Shown: piece by piece, positions 1 through 9,607 of the stretch
How positions within the stretch are numbered: position 1 is the first letter of the stretch
Layout of the letters: each line of letters opens with the position of its first letter
Source of the DNA: Campanula takesimana
Lineage: Eukaryota > Streptophyta > Magnoliopsida > Asterales > Campanulaceae
DNA length: 64,000 bases
Direction: 5' to 3'
NCBI GenBank assembly: GCA_026119855.1
Contig: JAOWBW010000076.1
Location: 1,984,001 to 2,048,000 of the forward strand
Made by a program: the position numbers and the translations under genes
Notes under the pieces: model-generated
Seen by the model: only the letters and a program-made list of their open reading frames with translations
Databases searched by the model: none
Told to the model about the DNA's origin: nothing

Positions 1-1060
1 CAATACTAAACTGTGAGTATTAGTACGCCCATTGTGAATAACCCGTCTATCAAATTACCACGGTCTACCCAACAATAAATGACACGCATCCATAGCAACC
101 CATCACACCACACTTCATCACGGTATTTAGCACCCACAGAAAAAGAAACAAGACCTCGTTTAGAAACGGTTACCTCACCACCTTTTTAAAGCCACGCCAA
201 TTTGTATGGCTTAGGATGCTTCTCCGTTGTAATATTCAACCTGGACCGCCTCCTCTGCGACGATATTCTCACAGCTACCCGAATCGATGACAAAGCGACA
301 CACCTTCCCCAAAATAGTACAAGTAGACTGAAAGATGTTATTGCGGAGCCAATCATTCTCAGCTGCCCCGTGCGGTGTAAGGCAAGATCGCCGCACAACT
401 AGAGAAATACCCACATCACCTGTCACCACCTGTTCTTCCTCATCAAACACGGGTTGCTTGGGCAATACTCCTTCATCTGCTCACACATCCTCCTCCGCGT
501 CATGGAATAAGGCCTTCTTTCCAGCCTGTTTGCACTCCACTTGTCGATGCCCAACTTCGACACAACCAAAACACTTAATGTTGCTGCTACCATGCTGTTG
601 CCCTACCTTGCAGCCGTGTGGCTACCAAGGCGACACGCCTATCATCCGGAACCCTCTTAAACTCGAGGATCTCTTCCACTGTTGCCACCCAATCCAGAAA
701 TTCCTCCGCCTGCAGTCCACCATGGAATTCTGGTATTTTCGTCCGCATCCCAGCCTCCCACCGCCGATTATCCTCCTCTACCGGGGGTCGCTGTGGCCGA
801 CGTCTCACATGCGGGACATCTTCATAGTACTCGCCGCCTTCCCCATCAGAATCCACCTCCCAGTCTCGCGTTGGGTTGCGACCACCATGTCCTGTCTGGT
901 TTCTATGATACTGCTGATTGAACAGTTCGGTCATCCTGCCCGTTAACTGTTCCATCATCAACTCCATACGTTGATCTACGATGAATCCGATGCGGTCCTC
1001 CAGAGCCGCCTCATCTCGCTCATAGATCTCTTCCATATTCGGTTTCCTCACTCGTGGCAT
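1..1060 (-). pseudogene. Chromovirus-like Ty3/gypsy gag-protease remnant
   Basis: This is the decayed 5' part of a gypsy polyprotein read on the minus strand. The gag ATG is at 1060 and gag stays open to a stop near 587. Its middle reads like plant chromovirus gag (a PEFHGG-type block followed by EEFLDWVATVEEIL), the part of the structural protein before the RNA-binding region. A CCHC zinc knuckle with spacing CX2CX4HX4C lies at 573-532, in another frame and close to the gag stop, so the intervening gag C-terminus has been deleted. An in-frame TGA follows the knuckle. An aspartic protease with the DSGSCEN active-site block follows at about 465-211, then KHPKPYKL-type sequence, and the reading runs off the left window edge. 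The chromovirus assignment rests on motif similarity and is an inference. The gene is clearly non-functional. Confidence 0.85.
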
Positions 1061-1083
1061 GATTCCAAGGATCAAACCGAAGA

Positions 1084-1092
1084 CTGATACCA
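1084..1092 (-). promoter_or_regulatory. Primer binding site (initiator Met tRNA type)
   Basis: On the minus strand the bases read TGGTATCAG, complementary to the 3' end of plant initiator Met tRNA. The site lies 2 nt inside the LTR edge at 1095, the normal position for priming minus-strand synthesis, and so fixes the orientation of the gypsy remnant. Confidence 0.85.
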
Positions 1093-1497
1093 ACTGACGT
1101 AGCAGAAGACTTGATAGGAATCAACCCTAGTAGAATTTAATCAATACTAGCGATCGATCTTCAACAATCGTAGAACTTAATCAACACGAATAGTTGGTAG
1201 AAAACAACGAAATGTTTATTAAACGGCAAAAGCTGCCTTTGAAACCCTAAAACAATGAATATAAAGTGTTCAACAACCATAATTCGAAATAACCCTAAAA
1301 CTGCAAAATTACGAAAAAGTCCAAAAAACTGATAAAACTTCAGAAGGCCTTTTGAGGCCCTTAGAAGCGGAATTTGGGCTTTTTAAAGCCTGATCAGGTG
1401 GCAAATCCCGATGACTTTTGTTCCTCTCGAAAAGACGATCATTTTGATATGCTGTGCGTCCTGTAACTTCTCAGGAGTCAAAGGTTACGCCCTTTAC

Positions 1498-2082
1498 CAG
1501 GGCCGGCCCTGGGCAAGATGGGTGAGGCCGTCGCCTAGGGCCACCGAAAATTTGCTCCATTTTAGGGCCACAAATTTTTGGTTTGTTATATATTGAATTA
1601 TATCACAATATATAGCGAGTAAATTTAGTGGTGTAGTTGTGTTGTTGAAGTCTACATTCCATTTAGCTAAGTAGCCCACCATGGTTCGAATCTTGGTGCC
1701 TCAGCCTTTACCTTTTTTTTTCCTTTTCCTTACAGCTTCTCTTCTTCCTCCCAGCTTCTCTTCTTCCTCACTCATCATACTTTTTTCCTTCCAGTTTTAC
1801 TCTCTTTCCTCCATTTTTATAAGCTAGGCTTTTATCCCATTATCTCTTAAATTGGTTTTTTCCCCATTTTTCTAAATTTAATTAGCATTTTTTTTTTATT
1901 TTCTTTGCAGTATAATTTATTTATAATTATTACTTTAGCATAATTGCTTTTTTTATGATTAAATTTAATCAACAAACTGAGATTATTTTTTCCCTTTTTT
2001 TCTGGTTCGTCACTTGTCCGAGAAAATAAAGACTTAAACAAATAGTTCGCCTAGGGCCCCAATTTCTACAGGACCGGCCCTG
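1498..2082. mobile_element. hAT-superfamily MITE with 8-bp target duplication
   Basis: A 585-bp element is bounded by terminal inverted repeats CAGGGCCGGCCCTG (left) and its near-complement CAGGACCGGCCCTG (right), one mismatch in 14. The flanks carry an exact 8-bp duplication CCCTTTAC at 1490-1497 and 2083-2090, the hallmark of hAT transposition. No transposase frame is present, so it is non-autonomous. A subterminal GCCTAGGGCC motif appears at both ends. It inserted into the gypsy LTR and is therefore younger than it. Confidence 0.92.
1629..1693 (+). repeat. tRNA-like (pol III A/B box) segment inside the hAT MITE
   Basis: TGGTGTAGTTG at 1629-1639 matches the tRNA A-box consensus TRGYNNARNNG at every defined base. 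GGTTCGAATCT at 1683-1693 differs from the B-box GGTTCGANTCC at one base. Spacing is about 10 nt longer than in a simple tRNA. A pyrimidine-rich tract follows. It may be a SINE head or tRNA relic captured by the transposon. No cloverleaf was folded. Confidence 0.35.
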
Positions 2083-2137
2083 CCCTTTACAATCAAACTC
2101 GTCCAAAAACTCGAGTGCGAGCTCGTCGACTGCATCA

Positions 2138-3018
2138 GTATTAAACTTCTTTGATTTACTTTGACTTGGATTTTCTTAATGGTGCTACACTAATGAAGCC
2201 TACTTCTGCTGATAATTGATTTAATATTTAAGTTTAGTGGTGTTACACTAAAAGCAAGTTGTCCGTGGGTAGTTAATAATTAATTCATTTTGATTGTTAG
2301 AATCCGAAACACGTCAGGAACAGACAAGTTACTACTTTTATTGATAATAGAAAATTGTTTGTCTATGAGCCGAGTTTCAGTAAAAATAACATATTTTGTG
2401 ATGGTGAAGATCTTATTATACGAATGCATTCCCAAAGAGTTCCAACTATAACTAGATCCTAACCCTTCAGTATTGTCAATCTTTTTTTTTTTTTTTTTTT
2501 TTTTTTGCTTATTGTACAAAAAACTTTTTTGGCACTTAAGAATCTTATGTTCAGTTTAAAACTGTTCATGGTACGTCTCTACTGATATAAAGATTTTACA
2601 AGGTAAACAAATTAATTAACAGTAATTCTATAGAAAAAACATACACACAGAAAATAAATTGTAAGAATCCAAACATATGAGCATTTAATCTTCATTTCAA
2701 AAAAAAGATAACTTTGCTTACAGCTCATTTTTTTTTTTTTTTTTGGGGATGGTGGTGGGGGGGGGGGGGGGGGTGTAAATTCATGCCCACACACCATATG
2801 TGATTGTTAGGAGAAACTGGAGCTTAGAGCTTTATAACAAGATCTGCACTTAATGCTCCAAAATCAATATGTATATTTTTCAAAAACTGTACCCTGAGCT
2901 GTAGAACATGGTTTGCAGTTAATGCTTTCGATCATGATAAATTATGCAGCCAACTACATCGGGGTTGAGATATCGCGTATTATTAGACTGAATAAATTAA
3001 TAATGCCTCGAACTTATA
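2138..3018. other. Intergenic DNA, diverged copy of the glucosidase 3' flank
   Basis: No gene is seen. Several blocks match 22690-24130 downstream of the beta-glucosidase: GTGGTGTTACACTAAAAGC near 2237 against GTGGTGTTCCACTAAAAGC near 22712, then the CTAATAGAAAAT-like and GTATTGTCA blocks, and a long shared stretch ending in TTAATTAAC. A poly-T tract (about 2482-2506) and a poly-G tract (about 2757-2773) lie inside. The pattern suggests an ancient tandem duplication of the glucosidase locus. Confidence 0.6.
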
Positions 3019-3270
3019 CTCCCTCCGTCCCAGAAAGATAGTCCACATTTTTTTGGTTGTTATTACGAGGGAACTTTGAGCAGTTATAAATGCTACTTAT
3101 AATTATGTTAATGTGAATCTAAAAATTGATATTAATAGTATTTATAATGTTGTATCAAGAACAATTTCAAAAATTTCATTAGAATAATTAAAAGTAGCCT
3201 TAATTATTACTCAAAGTTCCTTCGTAAAACCCATAAAAATAGGGGGACTATCATTCTGGGGCAGAGGGAG
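3019..3270. mobile_element. Stowaway-type MITE
   Basis: Terminal inverted repeats start CTCCCTCCGTCCC (left) and end GGGGCAGAGGGAG (right), flanked by TA dinucleotides at 3017-3018 and 3271-3272. The repeats extend inward for about 26 bp (AGAAAGATAGTCC against GGACTATCATTCT). It is a 252-bp AT-rich element without coding capacity, as expected for Tc1/mariner-derived Stowaway MITEs. Confidence 0.88.
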
Positions 3271-3382
3271 TATTTGATAGTATTATACTTAACACATTCC
3301 TGCACGTCTGTATGTGGTTTAAGATGGAAGTTGCATTTTTCTCACTACATTCCAAAATACGCCTAATATGAGCTTTAGAGGC

Positions 3383-3746
3383 TGATAGCAAAACAAAGGT
3401 TATGAGATTAAGACCGAACGGAATTGAAACAAGATGGGATTGAAACCCTAATAATTGCACAATGGCATATCTAATTTTTATTAATCAAAACACTAATTTT
3501 CGGATTACAACTTTGAGGCTATTTTATAGCACTCATAAAACTTGGAAAACAAGAAATAACATTCTAAAATAAAGCCTAACCTATAAGGTAACCTAATAGG
3601 CCATTAATTTATCAAAATAATGTCCTAATATACTTCTAATACTAAAAATACTAATCAACTAATATTAAATCCGAAAATAATAATAAAATAACAAGTAATT
3701 AAATAAAAACTCATATTTATCCCAACTTTATCATCATACTGCATCA
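3383..3746 (-). repeat. 3' LTR of the compact element
   Basis: This is the downstream LTR in the minus-strand orientation, next to the polypurine tract. The last roughly 30 codons of the internal ORF are read from it. Confidence 0.9.
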
Positions 3747-4710
3747 TTCTCCTCTTCTTAGAAAAAATTCGACCTCGAATTTGAGTCGTTGCTTTTGGAA
3801 ACACTGCTTGAAATTTTTTCTTCAATCTTCGACGAACTTTGTACTTTATACAACTCGTCAGTATGTCCATCCAATCAGCCCATCCATTCAATAAAAAGCT
3901 CTCAATCATCAATCTCTTGAAAAACCAAAAATTTGAAATACTTGGAAATTCAATATCAAATGGATCATTATAATAGTACCCATATATAGTAACTTCAGTT
4001 GAAGCCGGAAACTTTGAACCCAGAATCTGGTCATTCTCAAACTTCCACATCAACTCATCACGTGCAGAAATATTTTTGACGTCAACCAATGGTACGTCAA
4101 TAGGAGGAGATATCAACAATTGACATCTTTCGCAATTACACTCATCATAGATTGGTGGTTTTGACCAATCGATGACAAGGTCGGAATTCTTCGATTCAAA
4201 AACACTTTCAACAGTAACTACATTTAACCCGCCATAAAACTCGTCAGGAGGTGCCTTACCTTCAATCTTCGGACTTTCGATCTTTATACCGATATCCCTT
4301 GAAGGATCTGCCCCGTTCCTATAACTGAATTCTTGTTCCCAATCGAAGGGATTGATATCCTCTTCATTCTCATCATCAGACCAGGCATCTGAATCAGAGC
4401 CCACGTTTGTGGAAGCCTCCAAACGCGTCAGACAAAGTTGGAGTACTTGAATCTCCAAACACGTAAGACGACGTTGGATTCGTTGAACCTCCAAAGGCGC
4501 AAGGCGACATTGGATTTTTTTAATCTCCAAGCGCGCAACGCGACGTTGGATTACTTGAATCTGTCTTCGCAATTCGTCCTTCTCAATGTCACGTAGGTCA
4601 CGTTCTTGATGGGAATCATCTGGTTGAGGTTCCGCTCCATGGCCCCTACCACGACCACCACAACCACCACGACCACCACAACCACCACGACCACGTCCTC
4701 GTTCGGCCAT
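3655..4710 (-). CDS. Accessory ORF of the compact element, gag-related chimera
   Basis: A single 351-codon frame starts 19 nt beyond the PBS, so it is the natural first ORF of the transcript. The N-terminus is an RG/GG-rich stretch (residues 3-25), a likely RNA-binding tail. Residues about 45-95 are four 12-residue units built on the pattern RRL-x2-LE-x3-IQ, encoded by 36-bp tandem repeats (about 4431-4565) and probably coiled-coil. An acidic linker follows. At about residues 140-170 a block around GIKIESPKIEGKAPPDEF resembles the start of the chromovirus gag core, but the gag core then breaks off. A CNCERC motif occurs in the middle and a basic tail at about 295-325. The ORF ends inside the 3' LTR. 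The function is unknown; a gag-derived RNA-packaging role is only a guess. Confidence 0.6.
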   Translation of the reverse strand: MAERGRGRGGCGGRGGCGGRGRGHGAEPQPDDSHQERDLRDIEKDELRRQIQVIQRRVARLEIKKIQCRLAPLEVQRIQRRLTCLEIQVLQLCLTRLEASTNVGSDSDAWSDDENEEDINPFDWEQEFSYRNGADPSRDIGIKIESPKIEGKAPPDEFYGGLNVVTVESVFESKNSDLVIDWSKPPIYDECNCERCQLLISPPIDVPLVDVKNISARDELMWKFENDQILGSKFPASTEVTIYGYYYNDPFDIEFPSISNFWFFKRLMIESFLLNGWADWMDILTSCIKYKVRRRLKKKFQAVFPKATTQIRGRIFSKKRRMMQYDDKVGINMSFYLITCYFIIIFGFNIS

Positions 4711-4739
4711 TGATAATCAACCAGGAAGCTGATACCAAA

Positions 4740-5104
4740 TGATAGCAAAACAAAGGTTATGAGATTAAGACCGAACGGAATTGAAACACGATGGGATTGA
4801 AACCCTAATAATTGCACAATGGCAAATCTAATTTTTATTAATCAAAACACTAATTTTCGGATTACAACTTTGAGGCTATTTTATAGCACTCATAAAACTT
4901 GGAAAACAAGAAATAACATTCTAAAATAAAGCCTAACCTATAAGGTAACCTAATAGGCCATTAATTTATCAAAATAAAGTCCTAATATACTTCTAATACT
5001 AAAAATACTAATCAACTAATATTAAATCCGAAAATAATAATAAAATAACAAGTAATTAAAATAAAAACTCATATTTATCCCAACTTTATCATCATACTGC
5101 ATCA
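4740..5104 (-). repeat. 5' LTR of the compact element
   Basis: This is the upstream LTR in minus-strand orientation, 2 nt from the PBS at 4737-4729. It pairs with 3383-3746. Confidence 0.9.
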
Positions 5105-5489
5105 GAGGCATTATATTATGCCACTTAATTGTAATTTAGTGACATTTTTTTAGCCAGTGGCATTAGCCTAATGTCATCTATTGATGCCACTAAAGGAATT
5201 AGTGGCATTTAGTGATAATATAATGGCAATTCAAAATGCCACTAGAATTAGTAAATGCCACTAAATCTAGATTCTCCATTGCCACTATTTTCTAACCGCC
5301 ACTAAATATAAATATTGTGGCATTTATAGCTTAATGCCACTTATATCGATGCGATTAAAAGCCATTTTTCTTGTAGTGATTACTCATTTGAGAGACACAA
5401 CAGTTAGTTTTTCAAGTATATGATAAAATATGAAGATTTTTTTTGGTAAAAAGATCATTCAAGAACAATTATAATTAAAAAAAAATAGA

Positions 5490-5552
5490 TGTCCATTTTG
5501 GGACAAAATTACAAAGAAAATAGACATCTATTTTTGGGGCAGAGGGAGTATT
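5490..5552. mobile_element. Truncated Stowaway-type MITE end
   Basis: Only the right terminus GGGGCAGAGGGAG plus TA is present, with an inner inverted repeat (AATAGATGTCCATTTTG / AAATAGACATCTATTTTT). No matching left TIR was found. It lies just outside the Retand-like insertion at 5564. Confidence 0.5.
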
Positions 5553-5563
5553 TTATTAGTACT

Positions 5564-6276
5564 TGAAAGGAACGACCCGACTTGAGGAAACGGGCAGGAA
5601 GTCCGGCCTAACACGCCCCGACCATCACATACTGAACGAACCCAGGTCGAACCTGGATATCATTAGCTCGTTTGAACCGAGCTGGGAAGTCGTAGCTAAG
5701 AGGAACCGAACAAGGATTCCGAAGACCATACCGTTTCTATTGACTCTCAGCTCGTTGGACGAGCTGACCACGATAACCAAGATTACTCTAAAAGGGCCCT
5801 TCATCGGTGCCCACGGACACACCTGACTCGAGGTCGGACCTCGCGGAATGTTTGCTCGGTCATACGAGCTCGGACTTGTATCTGACGCCGCCATGATTGG
5901 AAGAATAGGAGGCCAGGCCCAATTCGCCGGTTAGGCCCATTGATGACTTCTAGAAGCGTTGTCCTAATACAAACATGATGAGTCATAGATGTGGATAAGT
6001 ACAAATCCCTACATTCAAGGAAGGAATCTAGGTGACAAGGCATGGATTCTGGGGTATATATAGCACCCTCATTCCGCTGGAGGAAGGTTAAGCTCTCTAA
6101 CCTCACTCTTTCTCTCCAGATTTCATACTTAAGCAGACTAACTCATTCTCACGCCGGAGGGCCTTCGCCGGTAAAGCCCCGGCTGAGTTAACGTTTGTTC
6201 ATCTCTTTCAGGCTAACAGGCATCCAGATATCACTCCGTGGATCCGGCTCAACTGATTGCAATATTTGCACGATCA
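5564..6276 (+). repeat. 5' LTR of the Retand-like element
   Basis: It starts TGAAAGGAAC and ends GCACGATCA, followed 3 nt later by the PBS. The same length and ends recur at 16602-17314. Apparent frames inside it (for example 5563-5826) are repeated in both LTRs and are not genes. Confidence 0.95.
6055..6062 (+). promoter_or_regulatory. LTR TATA box (TATATATA)
   Basis: GGGGTATATATAGC lies about 215 nt before the LTR end; the same box is at 17093-17100 in the 3' LTR. Transcription would start about 30 nt downstream, giving an R/U5 of about 185 nt. The role is inferred from sequence only. Confidence 0.6.
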
Positions 6277-6279
6277 GTT

Positions 6280-6297
6280 TGGTTCCATTGCCGGGAA
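6280..6297 (+). promoter_or_regulatory. Primer binding site of the Retand-like element
   Basis: TGGTTCCATTGCCGGGAA lies 3 nt after the LTR and begins with the TGG complement of a tRNA CCA end. It is not the initiator-Met site used by the other retroelements in this window. The cognate tRNA was not identified. Confidence 0.65.
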
Positions 6298-6346
6298 CGT
6301 AGTCTTGTTAGGCTGAGTTTTTTTCGTTCTGGAGGATATTTCCATC

Positions 6347-7990
6347 ATGGTTTTGGAAAACCCAGAAACCGTTCCCGGAGTCTTCATAGCTCCCGGAGAC
6401 TCAGAACCTTATCGGCCCGCTCCTTGCCCAAATCCAGAGAACCGCCGCACGACTCGCTCTCAATCCGCCTTGCTGGTGCAACAAAACCCAGGAGTTGCCG
6501 GAATCACTACCGCAGTCACCGCCGCCCCGGTGAACGTCTTAAACCCGATTGAAGAGGTTCCCTTCACGGAGAGTCGCCCCATTCATGTCGGCGACCAGAT
6601 AGATCGGAGACCCCCTCCGATAACTTATGCACAACGGACGGTCGAAATCCCGCATAATGGAGCCGGAACCAGCGGTGTCAATACTGGAGCGGTGGCTGAA
6701 CATGCAGCAATGTTGAATCGGAGATTGACATTGCTCTTACAAATCCAAGAAATTTATGATGAACCTCCCGGCGATTCCCGTTGTACCTATGGCACGGGAA
6801 TATCCACCTGTCATTCCCGTTCCCAGCGGCAGTTTACAAAGGATGAATCAGATCCCACCGACCACTGTAGGCGCGCACAATCCAAACGAGCAGGAAGAAA
6901 CCTCAGGAGCAAGGAATGCGGCGCCCCGAGGGCCGAGCCTGATGGAAGAAAGAGAGCATTACAAGGAATGGCATGGATATCAACCACCTCGATTTCCCCA
7001 TACTTCTCATTTGACACACAGGAGAAACGAGGAAGAAATTTCCAGATCGGGAAATAGAGAGACCCTCGATCCTCTGATCATGGATCTACAGAGGAGAATG
7101 CATGAGATGGAGGCTAGCAGGAAAAGTACCAAGAAAATTGCGAACACGATGGCCCCGTTTGCTCGGTGGATCTTGGAAAGCCCTCCTCAGCCTTATCTTA
7201 AGCTCCCCTCGTTGACCAAGTACACGGGGTCAGAAGACGCCCGGGACCATGTGCACACTTTTGAGGCGATTATGGCTTTGGTCTCCCATGACGATGACGT
7301 TCTATGTAAAGCGATGGTCAGCACCTTAAATGGTCCGGCCTTAGCTTGGTTCAGAGCTCTTCCGCCTGGTAGCATCGACAGTTGGGAAAATTTGAGAAGT
7401 AAATTCATTGAAAACTTTTCTACAGCGGGCGAACACAAGAAACGACCAACTGATCTAGCGAATGTGAAGAAGGGCGAAACGGAGTCGTCTATGAGTTTTT
7501 ACCAAAGATTTAGAGATCTGGCCGAACAAATTGAAGGATTGACGGATGATATGGTTATGGTATGCTTCACTGCAAGCATGAGAGCCTCTCAATTGAAGTT
7601 TGAGTTTGAAATAAGGCCTCCGGAAACAAAGGGAGACTTGTATGAGCGAGCATATCGCGTAGCTCAGGCCGAGCTAGCGGATAAGCGAACCTCGAAGGAA
7701 GGAAAGGCCAAGGCAAAAGAAGAATCAGGAAGAGGCAACGAACGCGAATCCAAGGAATCAAAAGAAAGTGAGTCAAGAAGGGGCAAGAACCGAACCAGGA
7801 GTACTGAAAGGAAGGAGATCAATGAGGAGGCTTTCACTCCGCTGAACAGATCCCACAAGGAAATCATGAATTTGATAGAGATGTTCCCCCTCGTCCCATG
7901 GTGGGAAACGAGGAAGGGAGAAGAGCTTTGGGAAAATGGTGCGCCTTCCACAAGGATTTTGGGCACAAGACGGAGAACTGCCTCTCATTA
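6347..7990 (+). pseudogene. Retand-like gag, two frameshifts
   Basis: Gag starts at the first ATG after the LTR and PBS (6347). The frame is continuous to about 6755, then gag sequence continues in the frame opened by 6756, and near 7875 a further shift moves it to the frame that holds the zinc knuckle. The core (about 7080-7680) shows the retrotransposon gag pattern: a predicted helical segment, then FEAIMAL, WFRALPPGSI, ENFSTAG and the YQRFRDLAEQI region. A highly charged K/E/R/S tail follows. Gag would form the cytoplasmic particle and package the RNA. Both shifts look like single-base indels, and the broken copy could move only with gag supplied in trans. Confidence 0.85.
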
Positions 7991-8455
7991 AAGAGAGCCA
8001 TTCAGCAGAGAGTGGATCAGGGAGAATTGGATCGTTTCATCAAGAGAGATGGTAAGCGAGGTCGCGACGCCAGAGGCCATGATACCAAGGAAAATTACGA
8101 AGACCGACAACGGCAGGAGCGACCACCTAGGAAAAGAATTGGGGTGATCCACGATGAAGCCTTGTCGATCACTGCCTTGAAGAATCAAATCTACAGTCTT
8201 AAAAAGGTACCCTTTGTGCCAGCCTGGAACAATAAAAGGGAGGAAACCATCTCCTTCTCCCCAAATGAGCTCGCGGCCAGTAAAATAGCAAGAGAACAAT
8301 CCATCATTCTGGTCATTGAGATAGGTACTTCACCTTATAAGGTCCATGAAACGATCACCTTCATGGTCATTGACGTGGCGAGTGATTACCATGCTATTTT
8401 AGGGATCCCGAGCCAAGTCAAACTTGGGATGGTTGTTTCTTTACCTCACCAGTGA
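7898..8455 (+). pseudogene. Zinc-knuckle and protease region, protease active site missing
   Basis: The frame opens with a Tat-type zinc finger, CAFHKDFGHKTENC. A linker and the C-terminal flap-like part of the aspartic protease region follow (FMVIDVASDYHAILG). The D-[ST]-G catalytic block that should lie between about 8300 and 8345 is absent: the reading passes from the N-terminal strand directly to the C-terminal strands without a frame change, so the loss looks like an in-frame deletion. The frame then ends at TGA (8453-8455), and recognisable polyprotein sequence resumes in the same frame right after. The copy therefore cannot process its own polyprotein. Confidence 0.8.
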
Positions 8456-8479
8456 GTCAAGTTTCCAACTCCGGCCGGA

Positions 8480-9571
8480 GTGGGTTGCCTGCGGAGCCGA
8501 GCCCAGGAATTTCTGGAGTACCTGATGGAAACTAGGAAGATGAAGAGAAAGCTCGAGCAAGACTCCGTTGGAGTCGAGGTCAAAGAAAAAAGAGCGTCGG
8601 AGACAATGCTGGTCGGTGCAGTAAGCGAGATCAAAACGGATGAAGAGATTGAAAAGGAGCTGAGGATCGTGAAGAGCAGCATGATCGGTCTCATAAAGAG
8701 CGAGGTACCCACTTTAGCCGGTGAAGACATGGAAAGAATCACAGACATAATTGTAGACACCCTCCAATTCAGAGAAGGGCCCGAGCTCAAGCCGATCGAC
8801 GAGCTCGAGGAGATTCCGATCAACCCCGAGTTCCCAGAACAGGTAGTCAAGATTGGGAAGCAGCTGTCCCAAGACGAACGGGCTAACTTGATCACCCTTT
8901 TGAAGGCGAGCTTAGATGTATTCGCCTGGAAAGTTGAGGACATGAGAGGGGTTAAGGAGGAGATAGCCGTACATGAGCTCTGCCTCGACCCAAGCGTGAG
9001 GCCAATTAAACAGAAGCGCAGGATCTTTTCACTTGACAAACAAGTAACCATCAGGGAAGAGGTGAGCAAGTTACTACGAGCCGGGATAATTAAGGAGGCT
9101 TACTACCCATCTTGGCTAGCTAACGTTGTGATGGTCAAGAAAGCCAACGGCAAGTGGAGAATGTGCGTTGATTTTACCGACCTCAACAAAGCTTGCCCTA
9201 AAGATTGCTTCCTGCTCCCCAGAATAGATAAACTCGTCGATTCCATAGCCGGTCACATAACACTGAGTTTCTTGGACGCTTACTCGGGCTATCATCAGAT
9301 TAAGATGGCCAAGCAGGACATCGAGAACACGGCTTTCCAAACAAGCGAAGGGACCTACTGCTTCAAAAAGATGCCATTCGGCCTCAAAAATGCAGGGGCC
9401 ACCTACCAGAGAATGGTGAATCAAGTCTTCAAAAACCAGCTCGGGCGAAACATGGAGGCATATATAGATGACATGGTCATCAAGACAAGGGATGGAGACC
9501 ACTACACAGACCTGCGGGAAACTTTTGGCAATTTGAGAGCCAATGAGATGAAGCTCAATCCGAGCAAGTGA
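8480..9571 (+). pseudogene. Retand-like reverse transcriptase, N-terminal and core part
   Basis: After an acidic linker, RT begins near 9050. The fingers and palm motifs are present: WRMCVDFTDLNKACPKD, SFLDAYSGYHQI, FGLKNAGATYQR and the catalytic YIDD at 9461-9472. This enzyme copies the element RNA into DNA in cytoplasmic particles. The segment ends at TGA (9569-9571), and RT resumes in the same frame, so this is a simple nonsense change at a position where plant gypsy RTs usually carry Cys. The upstream stop at 8453 also isolates it. RT residues themselves look intact. Confidence 0.9.
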
Positions 9572-9607
9572 GTTTTTGGTGTCACAGCAGGAAAATTCCT
9601 CGGCTTC

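Larger units (their letters stand above)
1095..2137 (-). mobile_element. LTR of the left gypsy element, interrupted by a hAT insertion
   Basis: The LTR runs from the PBS-proximal TG at 1095 to CA at 2137; on the minus strand it starts TGATGCAGT. Without the hAT element and its duplicated target the LTR is about 450 bp. The outer end was placed from the TG/CA ends and from similarity of TGATGCAGT to the LTR start of the small element at 3383-5104. The partner LTR is outside the window, so the target duplication cannot be checked. Confidence 0.65.
3383..5104 (-). mobile_element. Compact non-autonomous LTR retrotransposon, complete with target duplication
   Basis: Two direct repeats (3383-3746, 364 bp; 4740-5104, 365 bp) start TGATAGCAAAAC and end CTGCATCA on plus. 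The 5-bp duplication GAGGC flanks the unit at 3378-3382 and 5105-5109. The LTRs differ by three substitutions and one 1-bp indel, so the insertion is fairly recent. On minus, the PBS TGGTATCAG is at 4737-4729 and the polypurine tract AAGAAGAGGAGAA at 3759-3747. There is no pol. Length and structure fit a TRIM/LARD-like element copied by enzymes of another element. Confidence 0.92.
3343..5378. mobile_element. Probable CACTA-type miniature element, split by a nested LTR element
   Basis: The right end, read inward on minus, is CACTACAAGAAAAATGGC (5378 leftward), a typical plant CACTA terminus. A weaker CACTACATTCC end lies at 3343. Removing the nested element and its target duplication leaves about 309 bp full of GCCACTAA/TTAGTGGC motifs, like CACTA subterminal repeats. 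The 3-bp flanks (TCT, ATT) do not match, so the left end is uncertain. Confidence 0.45.

Noticed and set aside
2741..2773. Poly-G tract as a G-quadruplex regulatory element.
   Set aside because: It is a simple homopolymer next to a poly-T run in non-genic DNA; a sequencing or replication slippage origin is enough.
4600..4720. Poly-valine frame opposite the RG-rich start of the compact element ORF.
   Set aside because: It is the antisense shadow of a GGN/CGN codon run.
5563..6106. Open frames on both strands of the 5' LTR (and 16535-17144 in the 3' LTR).
   Set aside because: They are identical in both LTRs, overlap the LTR promoter and have no known domain; they are chance frames in GC-richer DNA.
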